Assembly (NCBI GenBank): GCA_018242645.1
Contig: JAFEBN010000005.1
Span: forward strand, 1-44,633
Length of the DNA: 44,633 nt
DNA from: Planctomycetota bacterium
GTDB taxonomy: Bacteria > Planctomycetota > Phycisphaerae > Phycisphaerales > UBA1924
Direction: 5' to 3'
In this document: in pieces, positions 23,970-34,556 of the stretch
Layout of the letters: each line of letters begins with the position of its first letter
Position numbering within the stretch: the stretch's first letter is position 1
The notes under the pieces: generated by a model
Database searches by the model: none
What the model was told of the DNA's origin: nothing
The model's input: only the letters and a program-made list of their open reading frames with translations
Position numbers and translations under genes: made by a program

Positions 23970-24572
23970 ATGGGCGCCTCGCTGAATATCCTCGGCCGCA
24001 CCCCCGACCACGGCTTCGACGAACCCCTCGGTCTGCTCACGGACTGCCACCGCCGGATCGAGAAGTTCCTGGAACTGCTCCAACGCATCGCCCGCGAGTA
24101 CGACGACAAGCCGCTCGACGCCCAGGCCGTCGACGCGGTGCGCACGGCCAAGCGCTACTTCGCCCACGCGGCCCCCAAGCACACCGCCGACGAGGAGGAG
24201 TCGCTCTTCCCGCGGATGAAGGCCGCGGCGGCGCGCGGGGGGGCGCACGCGCAGCCTTGCGGGGCGCTGGCGCGGCTCGAACACGACCACGAGCAGGCCG
24301 ATGCCCTGCACGCGAAGGTCGATGTGCTGCTCGAAGCGTGGCTGGACCTGCCCAGCGGCGGAATACTCCCGCCCCCCCTTCCGCCCGCGAAGGCCGCGGA
24401 ACTCACGGCGTTGCTGCACACGCTCCGCGAACTCTACCGCGGGCACATCCACACCGAAGAGGCCGAGGTCTTCCCGCTCGCTGGCACGCTGCTCACGCCG
24501 AACGAACTCACGGCGGTGGGCGAGGAGATGCGGGCGCGGCGGGGGCTGGGGCAGGGGCGTGCGGGGACGTAG
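23970..24572 (+). CDS. Hemerythrin-domain protein (plus strand)
   Basis: Protein of 200 residues with a hemerythrin-like bundle: LLTDCHRRIEKFLELLQRIA, YFAHAAPKHTADEEESLFPRM, LARLEHDHEQADALHAKVDVLL and LYRGHIHTEEAEVFPLAGTLL supply the His/Glu/Asp ligands. It differs clearly in sequence from its divergent neighbour, so it is a separate subfamily and not a recent duplicate. The start ATG at 23970 has no ribosome site and follows a -10-like TAGTAT by five bases; the frame is open far upstream because it is antisense to the other hemerythrin. Convergent with the cytochrome b561 gene. Confidence 0.88.
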   Translation: MGASLNILGRTPDHGFDEPLGLLTDCHRRIEKFLELLQRIAREYDDKPLDAQAVDAVRTAKRYFAHAAPKHTADEEESLFPRMKAAAARGGAHAQPCGALARLEHDHEQADALHAKVDVLLEAWLDLPSGGILPPPLPPAKAAELTALLHTLRELYRGHIHTEEAEVFPLAGTLLTPNELTAVGEEMRARRGLGQGRAGT

Positions 24573-24619
24573 CCGCCGCATCGCGTTCGCGGTGTTGTCA
24601 CGCTGATGCCGGGGGACAC

Positions 24620-25342
24620 TCAATCGCCATGACGCTTGCGGTGTTGGCGGTCTCCGCCGTCGTGCGCCTCGCCGAGTTGCAGACTCACCCCGAGCGCGGG
24701 GACCGCAGCCGAGCGGGTGGCCGGGTCGTATGCATTGACCAACGCGGCGGTCCACGCACCGGTGATCAGGAGGAACGCCGCCGCGGCGAGCGGGCGCGAC
24801 GATCGGATGCCCTCGGACTCCGGCACGCTCTTCCGCCCGTGGACCATGCCGGCGGTGAGGTTCTCGTGGTGTCGCAACGTGTGCACGATGACGCCCAGCA
24901 CATGCACGCCGGCGACGACAATCATCGCCGACGCGAGCACCTCGTGTACATCCTTGACCCCCTTGTTCCCGCGTCCCAGCATCACGCCCGTCACCGCCAG
25001 GCCCAGCATGAGGGCGAACATCGCGAAGATGGCGTACGCGGAACCGGGGTTGTGCCCGGCGTATTGCTCCTTGCGCCCAGTCACGACACCCTTGAGCTAC
25101 CCCGCGACGGCCCGGGGGCCGAACGCGAAGGAGCCGAACCGCGCATGGCGCGAGCCGACGAAGCCCCAAACCACGCGGAGCACGAGCATCAGCCCCAGCG
25201 CCAGCCCGATCATCCCGTGGTAGGGGAACAGCGGGCTGTCATCGCCCTGGCCCAGTGCGATTACCGCCGCAGCGATGAAACCCCCGGCGAATAGCCAGTG
25301 GAAGAGGCGTGTGGGGATGTCCCAGACGAGAGTTCGTCGCAT
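24620..25342 (-). pseudogene. Cytochrome b561-type protein interrupted by an in-frame amber codon
   Basis: Membrane di-haem cytochrome of the b561/Ni-Fe-hydrogenase b-subunit type. The first part (81 residues from ATG 25342: VWDIPTRLFHWLFAGGF, YHGMIGLALGLMLVLRVVWGFVGSRHARFG) ends at a TAG (25099-25097). The remainder continues in the same frame without further stops: LKGVVTGRKEQYAGHNPGS, then DVHEVLASAMIVVAGVHVLGVIVHTLRHHEN and a last helix. The expected residue at the TAG is Tyr (GYLKGV pattern), one base from TAC. All haem-ligand histidines are preserved. A nonsense mutation, sequencing error or read-through are all possible. GTG at 25084 could restart translation. It lies downstream of the nitrate reductase operon in the same direction. 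Confidence 0.85.
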
Positions 25343-25501
25343 GGTGAGCTCCGGACACGAGGTCCGCGTATCGAACGAATACTCGACACGCTTATAGGGA
25401 CTTAAGGCGCCGGGGTTTCACGGGTTCGTGCCCGAACTCGGCCCTGTAGCGGAGAGTCGGGACGGGGATTTAGCCGCCGCCTCGCACGAGCTGACACACG
25501 T

Positions 25502-26644
25502 TCACTTGCGCACGCGAGCGTTCACGCACACCGCATACCCCATCCCCGCCACCGCCAGCGCCCACGCCGCGAGGGAGACGTAGCAGAACACCGGCGGCAG
25601 CACGCCCAGGAACGGCGGCAGGTCGATGGCCGAGTCCATCCGCGCCGTCGCCACCGAGTACATCCCCAGCGGGAAGACCGCGCCGAAGTAGAGCGGGTCG
25701 TAGCGAAGCGGGAACCGCCTCACGATGTGCCGCCACACGCCCAGGATCAGCAGCATCGGAATCCACCACGTCGCCGTCGCCCAGAACAGGAGCGTCGCCC
25801 CCTTGATGAACGGGAGCAGGTCGCGCACAAGCCCCCTCGCGGCGATGCCGGAGTCTTGGCCCCCCCCATCCTTCACCGCCAGCAGCAGCGTCGCCCCCGC
25901 CAGCGTCGAGATTGCCATCGCCCCCATGTTGATCCAGTACGGCGGGGCCAGGTCCGACGGCTTGAACGGGAAGAACGTGTAGCGGTAGAAGATCAGCGCG
26001 ATGATCCATACATAGAGCATCGCTCCGCCCAGCCACATCACCAGGGCGATGAAGAGCAGCCCCTCGCTGTGGCCGTGGCCTTCGATCCCTTCCGCGCCCG
26101 CGGCCCCCGCCAACTGCCCCGCCAGCACCGCCACCGCCTGCGTCGCCACCACGCTCAGCAACCACCCGCCGCTGATCCCGTCGGCGAGCGTGGGCTTGAC
26201 GGCCTTGACCGTCAGCACCGTGAAGATGGTGTACGTCAGCACCGCCCACAGGACCGTGCCGAGGATCCATAGGCCCCACGCGAGATTCGTCATCCCCCCG
26301 ATCAGCAACGCCTGCGACCCCAGCACGCACGCGCCCGGCACCATCGTGAAGAACCCCACGCTCTTGTTGTGGTTGGAGAAGTCGGCGATGAGGCGCGGGC
26401 GGTGCCGCGTGAGGCGGATGAGCGTGAGCGCCCAGAGGGCCGCGAAGAAGACGAGGTTGAGCCAGAACATGCCGCGCGAGAGCGCGGCAAACCCCTGGAT
26501 CCACGCCGCGAGCGAGACAATCCCCGTCGCCATCACCAGCGAGAAGTACGAGGGGTGCAGGTTCGCGGCGGCACGGTCGAGCATGGACATCGGCGGCTGG
26601 GCGGGCTGGGGAGGGGGGGCTGCCGCGACGGGCGGGGTGCTCAT
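25502..26644 (-). CDS. TehA/SLAC1-type anion channel (TDT family)
   Basis: Polytopic membrane protein of 380 residues with about ten hydrophobic helices, of the tellurite-resistance/dicarboxylate transporter (TDT) family that includes TehA and the plant guard-cell anion channel SLAC1. LHPSYFSLVMATGIVSLAAW is a typical first helix. Other helices include FFTMVPGACVLGSQALLI and LLFWATATWWIPMLLILGVW. The N-terminus is a Pro-rich cytosolic stretch. Start ATG 26644 behind AGAGAGG; it overlaps the preceding small gene by four bases. As last gene of a nitrate reductase operon it is a candidate nitrate/nitrite channel. The transported ion is inferred. Confidence 0.85.
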   Translation of the reverse strand: MSTPPVAAAPPPQPAQPPMSMLDRAAANLHPSYFSLVMATGIVSLAAWIQGFAALSRGMFWLNLVFFAALWALTLIRLTRHRPRLIADFSNHNKSVGFFTMVPGACVLGSQALLIGGMTNLAWGLWILGTVLWAVLTYTIFTVLTVKAVKPTLADGISGGWLLSVVATQAVAVLAGQLAGAAGAEGIEGHGHSEGLLFIALVMWLGGAMLYVWIIALIFYRYTFFPFKPSDLAPPYWINMGAMAISTLAGATLLLAVKDGGGQDSGIAARGLVRDLLPFIKGATLLFWATATWWIPMLLILGVWRHIVRRFPLRYDPLYFGAVFPLGMYSVATARMDSAIDLPPFLGVLPPVFCYVSLAAWALAVAGMGYAVCVNARVRK

Positions 26645-26961
26645 CGCGGCCTCTCTAGCAGGTAGAGGTAGCGGAGCAGGCCAAGATTGAGCACGAGACA
26701 GACAAGGCTCGCCCCGAGCGCGGGCCACGCCACCGCGTGGTCGCCGCCGAGGAAGGCGTTCATGGTCGCGGTGAGCAGCCACAACTGCATGAGGGCGATG
26801 ATGAGCACGATGCACAGGATGCCCGTCACGATGGCCGTGCGGTTCTGCTCGGCGAGGCGCGAACGTGCGATGCCGGAGCGCGGCGGGCTCGGGGGGGCCG
26901 GTGCGGACACATCACCCGGCGCGTTCGCACAAGCCGATGGGTTGGGACGCGGCGGGGTCAT
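26641..26961 (-). CDS. Small two-helix membrane protein
   Basis: Protein of 106 residues: a Pro/Ala/Ser-rich cytosolic N-terminus (1-40), then two transmembrane helices (about 46-66, TAIVTGILCIVLIIALMQLWLL, and about 80-100, WPALGASLVCLVLNLGLLRYLY). I do not recognise a family with confidence; it may belong to a DUF found beside reductase operons. The ATG at 26961 overlaps the Rieske stop and has AGGAG upstream. Its stop overlaps the TehA/SLAC1-like start, so it is tightly co-translated. Possible role: assembly or anchoring of the reductase complex. Confidence 0.75.
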   Translation of the reverse strand: MTPPRPNPSACANAPGDVSAPAPPSPPRSGIARSRLAEQNRTAIVTGILCIVLIIALMQLWLLTATMNAFLGGDHAVAWPALGASLVCLVLNLGLLRYLYLLERPR

Positions 26962-27500
26962 ACCGTGCGCTCCTCCACGCTCGTGGCGTAGACGTTGCCG
27001 TCGCGCACCTCGAGGACGATCCGCGACAAAGGCCGACGCGGCGGCCCGGCCAGCGGGCGGCCCGTCGCCAGATCGAACGATCCGTGGTGGCACGGGCAGC
27101 GCAGACACCCCGAGGGCACATCCGGCGTTACCGGGCACGACAGGTGCGAGCACTTGTTGCTGTACGCGAGGAACTCGCGATCACCCGCGCGAACCAAGAG
27201 GCACGAGTCGTGCTCGCCTGGGTAGAAGAACAGCGCGGCCTGCCCGACGGCGATCTCATCGACGCGGGCGATGGCCTTCGGTCCCGCGCCGCCTCCTTCG
27301 CCCCGCAGCGTCTTGAGCGCGATCCACCCCTGGCCCGCGACGAACGACGCGCTGATGAGCACCATGAACTTGGTGAACTCACGGCGGGCCACAAAGTTGT
27401 CCTGCTGTGTGTCGATAGGGAAGTCCTGCCGCCACCTGGGCTGGGCGTCGCTCGGACGGCCGTTGGGCGTGTGGACACGGATGGGTGTAGGGTCTGCCAT
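26958..27500 (-). CDS. Rieske [2Fe-2S] protein with twin-arginine-type anchor
   Basis: Protein of 180 residues. The cluster-binding motifs are complete: Cys117-x-His119 and Cys135-x2-His138, with extra Cys122 and Cys137 able to form the disulfide typical of bc1/b6f-type high-potential Rieske proteins. An N-terminal segment ARREFTKFMVLISASFVAGQGW (about 38-59) resembles a twin-arginine signal anchor, which would place the cluster outside the cytoplasmic membrane. Start ATG 27500 with GGAG upstream. Part of the minus-strand reductase operon, so it may take electrons from quinol or deliver them to an external partner. Confidence 0.9.
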   Translation of the reverse strand: MADPTPIRVHTPNGRPSDAQPRWRQDFPIDTQQDNFVARREFTKFMVLISASFVAGQGWIALKTLRGEGGGAGPKAIARVDEIAVGQAALFFYPGEHDSCLLVRAGDREFLAYSNKCSHLSCPVTPDVPSGCLRCPCHHGSFDLATGRPLAGPPRRPLSRIVLEVRDGNVYATSVEERTV

Positions 27501-27533
27501 TGGGAACTCCGATCAGGCGGCGGGCGGCCGCGT

Positions 27534-28172
<639 letters not shown>

Positions 28173-28188
28173 GGCGACTCCGATAGGT

Positions 28189-30459
<2,271 letters not shown>

Positions 30460-30476
30460 GAGAATCCTTCTGTCGA

Positions 30477-31625
30477 TCAAGCCTGCTCGGCCGTCGTAGC
30501 GGGGGCCGACGCGGCCTCCATCATCTCCGCAACATCCACGATCCCGGGGCGGTCGCTCACCTCGCGGCCGCGCCCGGCCTGCCACAATCGGCCTTGCGCC
30601 AGCGCCATGCTAAGACGGCGGCAGCGCGGACAGATGTACTGGTAGTGGCCGACTGAGTCTCCCCGCACCCCCGGCATCTCGTAGGAATACCCCAGCTCGC
30701 GCTCGACCCGAATGAGGTCTTCGACATGCGCCTTCGAGGCAAACGGCTGCGCGCAGTTCCGGCACGCAGCCTGCTCGCCGGTTCTACCGGCGTCCTTGTA
30801 GAACGACACACCGAGCTGCGCCGGACGCTGGAAGATGTGGAAGAACTTGCCGAACGGCAGCCAGAGCAGCGTGAAGATCACGCACGCGGCATGGACGATC
30901 GCCAGGAAGTCGTAGGCGTACCCCTTCATCCATGTGTAGCTAGCCGTGAGCATCAGCCCGGTGATGCTCACCGCGAAGAGCAGGATGAGCGGCAGGAAGT
31001 CCTCGCTGAACTGCTGCACGGCCTCAGCGCCGCGATCGCGCATCCGCCGCCTCATCGCGATCATCACTCCCGCGATGACCAGAAACGAAGCCCACACCAG
31101 GCCGTGGAAGATCAATCCGCCGAGCACGCTCCCAATCCGGAAACTGAACGTGGGAAAACCAAAGACGTACACGCGGTATCGCTCGAAGTCGTCGGCGGGC
31201 GTCTGGAAGTGGATCCACCCGAACACCAGCGGGAAGGTGATCGCCCCCGCCAGCAGGCAGCCCCACATGATGAGCCAGTGGGCGGCCCAGCGGGTTCGAC
31301 TCCGCCGGAAGATGAAGTTATTGAACGCAAAGACGCCGACGACGCGCTTGGGCCAGGCGGCGAGGTTGGCGAGGAGCCGGTCACGCGAGAAGAACACCTG
31401 CCAGCCGCGCCGCCAGAAGAGCGCCGTCGGCGGGCGCTGCAGCCACATGGAGTAGCGGTACGTGATCCCAAACACCGCGAAGAGAGTGGCGAATGTGTAG
31501 CCAACGAGCGCGGCGTCAAAGTGGGCGAGATTGCGCGAACCGATGGCGATCAGAGCCGCCACGAGGAGTGTGGCCGCAACCCCTTGTGCACCTGCCCTGA
31601 CTGTCTCTCGATTCAAGGATGGCAT
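30477..31625 (-). CDS. NarI/HdrE-like membrane subunit with zinc-ribbon tail
   Basis: Integral membrane protein of 382 residues, first gene of the reductase operon. About six hydrophobic helices lie in residues 15-275, with His residues in helices ([46 protein letters not shown]) that could bind b-type haem, as in NarI and related quinol-oxidising subunits. The C-terminal soluble part has [10 protein letters not shown] (about 299-308) and ICPRCRR, a zinc-ribbon or rubredoxin-like site, not standard in NarI. Start ATG 31625 with GAGGTG upstream; the frame extends 12 codons further. It probably oxidises quinol and passes electrons to the ferredoxin subunit. Confidence 0.82.
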   Translation of the reverse strand: MPSLNRETVRAGAQGVAATLLVAALIAIGSRNLAHFDAALVGYTFATLFAVFGITYRYSMWLQRPPTALFWRRGWQVFFSRDRLLANLAAWPKRVVGVFAFNNFIFRRSRTRWAAHWLIMWGCLLAGAITFPLVFGWIHFQTPADDFERYRVYVFGFPTFSFRIGSVLGGLIFHGLVWASFLVIAGVMIAMRRRMRDRGAEAVQQFSEDFLPLILLFAVSITGLMLTASYTWMKGYAYDFLAIVHAACVIFTLLWLPFGKFFHIFQRPAQLGVSFYKDAGRTGEQAACRNCAQPFASKAHVEDLIRVERELGYSYEMPGVRGDSVGHYQYICPRCRRLSMALAQGRLWQAGRGREVSDRPGIVDVAEMMEAASAPATTAEQA

Positions 31626-31674
31626 CGTCACCTCGCATACTGATCGGCGCCAAGCCGACATCCACGGTTGCGAG

Positions 31675-31680
31675 AGTGTA
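31675..31680 (-). promoter_or_regulatory. Possible -10 of the nitrate reductase operon
   Basis: On the minus strand TACACT (31680-31675) lies 49 bases before the ATG at 31625. The -35 region is not recognisable (CCGCCC at the expected place), so the promoter probably needs an activator. No FNR-type palindrome is obvious nearby. Confidence 0.3.
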
Positions 31681-31806
31681 AGCCGGACGGTGCGGACGGG
31701 CGGCTCTCTTGGTCGGAAGCCGTGGGGAGATCAGGGATGGATCGGTTTCGCCCACCGCCTGACAATCGAGTGCGCCTCCCTCGACGATCGGCGACTTCGC
31801 CCGTTG

Positions 31807-32238
31807 TCACGCAATACCGATCGTTCGGTAGACTCGCACGACCGGGGGCTCTTGGAGCAGACCGCGCCATTCCGCGAGCAGGGCTTTCATTTGCTCCACC
31901 TCGGCGATGCGGAGCTGGTCAAGTGCGAAGGCAGCCTCATCGACATACTCAACACGCTCGATGTACCGGCCGGGCCGTTGATCGTCCCGCAGGAGCGTGA
32001 CGCGAATGCCGCCCGGCTGCTCGTAGAACGGAACGGCTCGGCGTAAGAACGCCAAGAGGTCGGTGAGTCGCGGCTCAGCAACGCTGATCTCAAGGTCCAG
32101 CACGACACGGCCGGGACTTTCCATCTCGGCAAGGGTAGGAGCATCGCCGACAACAAGGATGCGTCGCTCACGGCGAGGGACATGGTCCAGCTGCCCATCG
32201 AGCTCACCGACCTCAAGGTCGTTCAACCTCGCGGTCAT
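31807..32238 (-). CDS. Hypothetical protein with ABM-like ferredoxin fold
   Basis: Protein of about 143 residues. The C-terminal two thirds (about 45-138) look like a dimeric alpha-beta barrel of the antibiotic-biosynthesis-monooxygenase kind: RVVLDLEISVAEPRLTDLLAFLRRAVPFYEQPGGIRVTLLRDDQRPGRYIERVEYVDEAAF. The codon pattern looks coding. No function can be given. The start is uncertain: ATG 32238, or TTG 32256 adding six residues. It lies between the nitrate reductase operon and the accessory block, on the same strand as both. Confidence 0.6.
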   Translation of the reverse strand: MTARLNDLEVGELDGQLDHVPRRERRILVVGDAPTLAEMESPGRVVLDLEISVAEPRLTDLLAFLRRAVPFYEQPGGIRVTLLRDDQRPGRYIERVEYVDEAAFALDQLRIAEVEQMKALLAEWRGLLQEPPVVRVYRTIGIA

Positions 32239-32282
32239 CGCCTTCGGCGCGGACAAGCGCCTTCCCGCGAATGTGTGGCCGA

Positions 32283-32309
32283 AGAGAAAGCCCCGGCGAA
32301 GGCCGAGGC
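32283..32309 (-). terminator. Factor-independent terminator of the accessory operon
   Basis: Reading the minus strand, a 7-bp stem GCCTCGG/CCGGGGC (one G-T pair, loop including TTCG) spans 32309-32290 and is followed by TTTCTCTT. It lies 23 bases after the stop of the gene at 32332, a good position for the operon end. Confidence 0.6.
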
Positions 32310-32331
32310 GTGAGGGGGGGCACCGATGCGT

Positions 32332-32811
32332 TCAGACGCTGGGGCCCTTCTCGCGGAGGGCGTGGAACTCGACCATCGCGTTCTCGTAGGGGGCGGCTCC
32401 TGCGGCGGCGTGGTTGCGCCCGCCCGCAAGGACGACCACGCTCCGCTCCTTGAGGAAGGCGAAGGCGACGGCCGCCTGCGTAACGGGGATGTTGGCGGCG
32501 TGCCGGAGGTCTTCGAGGTTGAACGGGCTCGTGGCCTCGGCCACCGCATGGGCAACCGCCTCGAAGGCGTCCTCCGGACACCGGTGCTGGTACGGCTCGC
32601 CCTTCATCGGGACGACGCTGCGGACCAACGCCCGCGTTCCATCGACCGTAAACGTCTCCGTCCGCTCGTTCGCGGGCGGCTCGTTGCAGGCCGCGACCGC
32701 GTGCTCCAGCGCGTCCCACTCCTCGGTGGTCAGCATCTGGACCTCGCGGGCGTTGAGCAGGCGCTCGGCCGCGTCGAGCAGGACTTCGAGTTGGGCGCGT
32801 GTGGCCTGCAT
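32332..32811 (-). CDS. Unknown protein with winged-helix-like C-terminus
   Basis: Protein of 159 residues, not recognised. Residues 1-45 are helical (QLEVLLDAAERLLNAREVQMLTTEEWDALEHAVAACN). Residues about 98-140 (SPFNLEDLRHAANIPVTQAAVAFAFLKERSVVVLAGGRNHAA) resemble a winged helix. ATG start at 32811, three bases after the preceding HARE-type gene's stop region. A terminator follows directly, so this is the last gene of the accessory operon. Confidence 0.7.
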   Translation of the reverse strand: MQATRAQLEVLLDAAERLLNAREVQMLTTEEWDALEHAVAACNEPPANERTETFTVDGTRALVRSVVPMKGEPYQHRCPEDAFEAVAHAVAEATSPFNLEDLRHAANIPVTQAAVAFAFLKERSVVVLAGGRNHAAAGAAPYENAMVEFHALREKGPSV

Positions 32812-32814
32812 GGG

Positions 32815-33270
32815 TCAGGCCCCCTTCCCGCGTGGGGGGGCGACGAAGACGCCCTTGTCGTGCTTCTTGAAGCGCGCCTTGTCGCCCTTGGCGGCGATTT
32901 CACGGATGATGGCGGCGTAGAGCGTGGCCTCGGGGGTCTTGCCGCCGGGGCTCTTCCACAGGCTCTTGGCCTCCATCTCCGCGATCATCTCCTTGGCCCG
33001 CATGGGGACCCTCGCTCCCGCGATGACCTGCGCCGCGGCGTCGAGGGCGCTGACGCGCTTGGGCTTCTTCTCCTTCGCAGGCTTCGGGGCCTTGGGCGTC
33101 TTGGGTGCCTTCCCGGCCTTGGCCTTCGCGGGTTCGGCGGGCTTGGCGTCCAGGCGGTTCTTGATCTCGGCGAGCGCGGCCTTGCGGAGGCGTTCGCTGC
33201 GGGCGGCCCCCTCGGCGCGAGCGGCGCTCTTGGACATGCGGGCGGGCTTCTTGGTCGTCTTCGTACTCAT
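32815..33270 (-). CDS. HARE-HTH domain protein
   Basis: Protein of 151 residues. The C-terminal 75 residues ([57 protein letters not shown]...[11 protein letters not shown]) match the HARE-HTH winged-helix domain known from restriction-related proteins, RNA polymerase delta subunit and eukaryotic ASXL. The N-terminal half is Lys/Ala/Pro-rich and histone-H1-like ([29 protein letters not shown]), which should bind DNA non-specifically. Start ATG 33270 behind GGAGACC. The combination suggests a nucleoid-associated or polymerase-associated factor of the element. Confidence 0.82.
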   Translation of the reverse strand: MSTKTTKKPARMSKSAARAEGAARSERLRKAALAEIKNRLDAKPAEPAKAKAGKAPKTPKAPKPAKEKKPKRVSALDAAAQVIAGARVPMRAKEMIAEMEAKSLWKSPGGKTPEATLYAAIIREIAAKGDKARFKKHDKGVFVAPPRGKGA

Positions 33271-33298
33271 GCTGGTCTCCAAACTACGGGTGCGGAAT

Positions 33299-33319
33299 CC
33301 CGCCGCACATTGCGGCGGG
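33299..33319 (-). repeat. Leader hairpin before the HARE-HTH gene
   Basis: Perfect 8-bp stem CCCGCCGC/GCGGCGGG with a five-base loop (33299-33306 and 33312-33319), between the stop of the DUF6900-like gene and the start of the HARE-HTH gene. It could be a terminator/attenuator or an mRNA-processing structure. Confidence 0.45.
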
Positions 33320-33369
33320 GAATCGCGTGCGGCGCGGTGTCCCGCGTCGTCGCGCGTCGGGGGGGCTGG

Positions 33370-33918
33370 TCACTTCCCGAAGATGTGCTCGGCGAGGCCC
33401 GCGGCGAGCAGGCCGACGACGACCTTGGCCGCGTCGGTCGTGGGCTGGCGGTCCCAACCCCGGTCGAAGCAGGCGACCTCGGTGTGCGTGAAATGCTCTT
33501 GGAGCCACAACTTCGAGATGCGGCTGTCGCCCATCTCGAACGCGGCGTCGGTCGCGTGCTCGGGGAAGACCAGCGCCTCGAAGGCGTGGCCCGCGATGTT
33601 CCCCTTCACCCACGTCCCGCCCGTAGGGCGTCCGGTCTTCTTGGTGATCTCCAGCGTGTCGAGCATCTCGCCCGGGTCGGCGGGGTCGAACTTGAAGGGG
33701 GCCGGGGCTCCGCTGCCAGCGGCGAACCCGGCCTCGAAGGCGAGGGCAATCACGTCGCGGATGCTGGCCACCGAGATGTCGTGAAAGTCGAGGGCGTCGC
33801 GCTTGCGGTCTTCGAGCGTTTCCAACCCGAGTCGGTTGCGGACCGCTTCCGTCACCGCCGCCATGTGGAGGGCCTTCGCCTTGCTCGTCGACGTCTTCGT
33901 GTTCTTCTTCGCGTTCAT
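33370..33918 (-). CDS. DUF6900-like protein
   Basis: Protein of 182 residues. A Lys/Thr/Ser-rich N-terminus (1-15) precedes a segment LGLETLEDRKRDALDFHDISVASIRDVIALAFEAGFAAG (about 31-68), which matches the pattern of the DUF6900 family found in plasmids and phages. The remainder (PFKFDPADPGEMLDTLEITKKTGRPTGGTWVKGNIAGHAFEALVFPEHA...SKLWLQEHFTHTEVACFDRGWD) is unknown. Start ATG 33918 behind AAAGGAGACC. Its ribosome-site region is similar to that of the HARE-HTH gene. The frame is open to 34704, but upstream sequence looks non-coding. Confidence 0.7.
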   Translation of the reverse strand: MNAKKNTKTSTSKAKALHMAAVTEAVRNRLGLETLEDRKRDALDFHDISVASIRDVIALAFEAGFAAGSGAPAPFKFDPADPGEMLDTLEITKKTGRPTGGTWVKGNIAGHAFEALVFPEHATDAAFEMGDSRISKLWLQEHFTHTEVACFDRGWDRQPTTDAAKVVVGLLAAGLAEHIFGK

Positions 33919-33934
33919 GTTCGTGGTCTCCTTT

Positions 33935-33951
33935 GCGGGGTTCCGCCCCGC
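33935..33951 (-). repeat. Leader hairpin before the DUF6900-like gene
   Basis: GCGGGG/CCCCGC (33935-33940 and 33946-33951) with loop TTCCG, 17 bases before the ATG at 33918 and directly before the ribosome site. It echoes the hairpin ahead of the HARE-HTH gene. Confidence 0.4.
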
Positions 33952-34038
33952 GTTGTGACACATGAAGCCATGACACTCGCCAACCGGCAAGGCAAAGCCG
34001 CGAGGATTCGCGGTGAATCTCGCTGTTGTGGGCAACGT

Positions 34039-34052
34039 CCACATTGATGTGG
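34039..34052. promoter_or_regulatory. Palindromic operator candidate
   Basis: Perfect palindrome CCACAT-TG-ATGTGG, about 120 bases upstream of the DUF6900-like gene. A likely protein-binding site; the regulator is unknown. Confidence 0.4.
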
Positions 34053-34401
34053 GAAACGCGCGATGCCGCGCCGACGGACGACCGCACGTCGCGCCCCGCG
34101 TCCCGGCGCGCCCGTTGGCCACCCGTTGGCCCACGGTTGCCCACGTCGCGTCCTTAGCGCGGGGGCGTACCACCCCCGCCCCGGATCGGCGCTCGGACAG
34201 CGCAAACAAACTCTGTCTCCAAGCGCGGCTGTTCCCGCGGGCGTCGGTTCTCGATTGTGGCGGGGAAGTACCTATTGACCCCCTCCCCCGTTCGGACTCC
34301 GGCTGCAAGGCTTCGGGTAGGCGCTGCCTGGCATGCCAACTGCATGTCCGAACCGGTGCGACGATGGCGTGCGATCCGCACGCCGCACGCCCGTTGCGCC
34401 G

Positions 34402-34556
34402 AACCTGTTGCGCGCCCGTCGCGCCAGCGCCGGCGCGGGGGGGGGTGGGCGCAACAGGTAGTAAAGAGGGGGTGTGTTGTTGTTTGCTCCATGATTTCTC
34501 GATGCTTCCGCGATGAACCTCTTGCGCGCAAGAGGTTGCAATAGGCGCAACAGGTT
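34402..34556. repeat. Iterated 12-mers and a 22-bp palindrome (iteron-like)
   Basis: The 12-mer GCGCAACAGGTT occurs at 34545-34556 and inverted at 34402-34413, with an 11-of-12 copy at 34449-34460. A variant with G in place of the second C (GCGCAAGAGGTT) occurs twice as the overlapping arms of a perfect 22-bp palindrome at 34516-34537. Five copies within 155 bp suggest a replication-initiator or repressor binding array. Confidence 0.65.

Noticed and set aside
34327..34345. Second sigma-54-like promoter (CTGGCATG...CTGCAT, GG and GC 10 bp apart)
   Set aside because: Two consensus mismatches and no plus-strand gene downstream; most likely chance.
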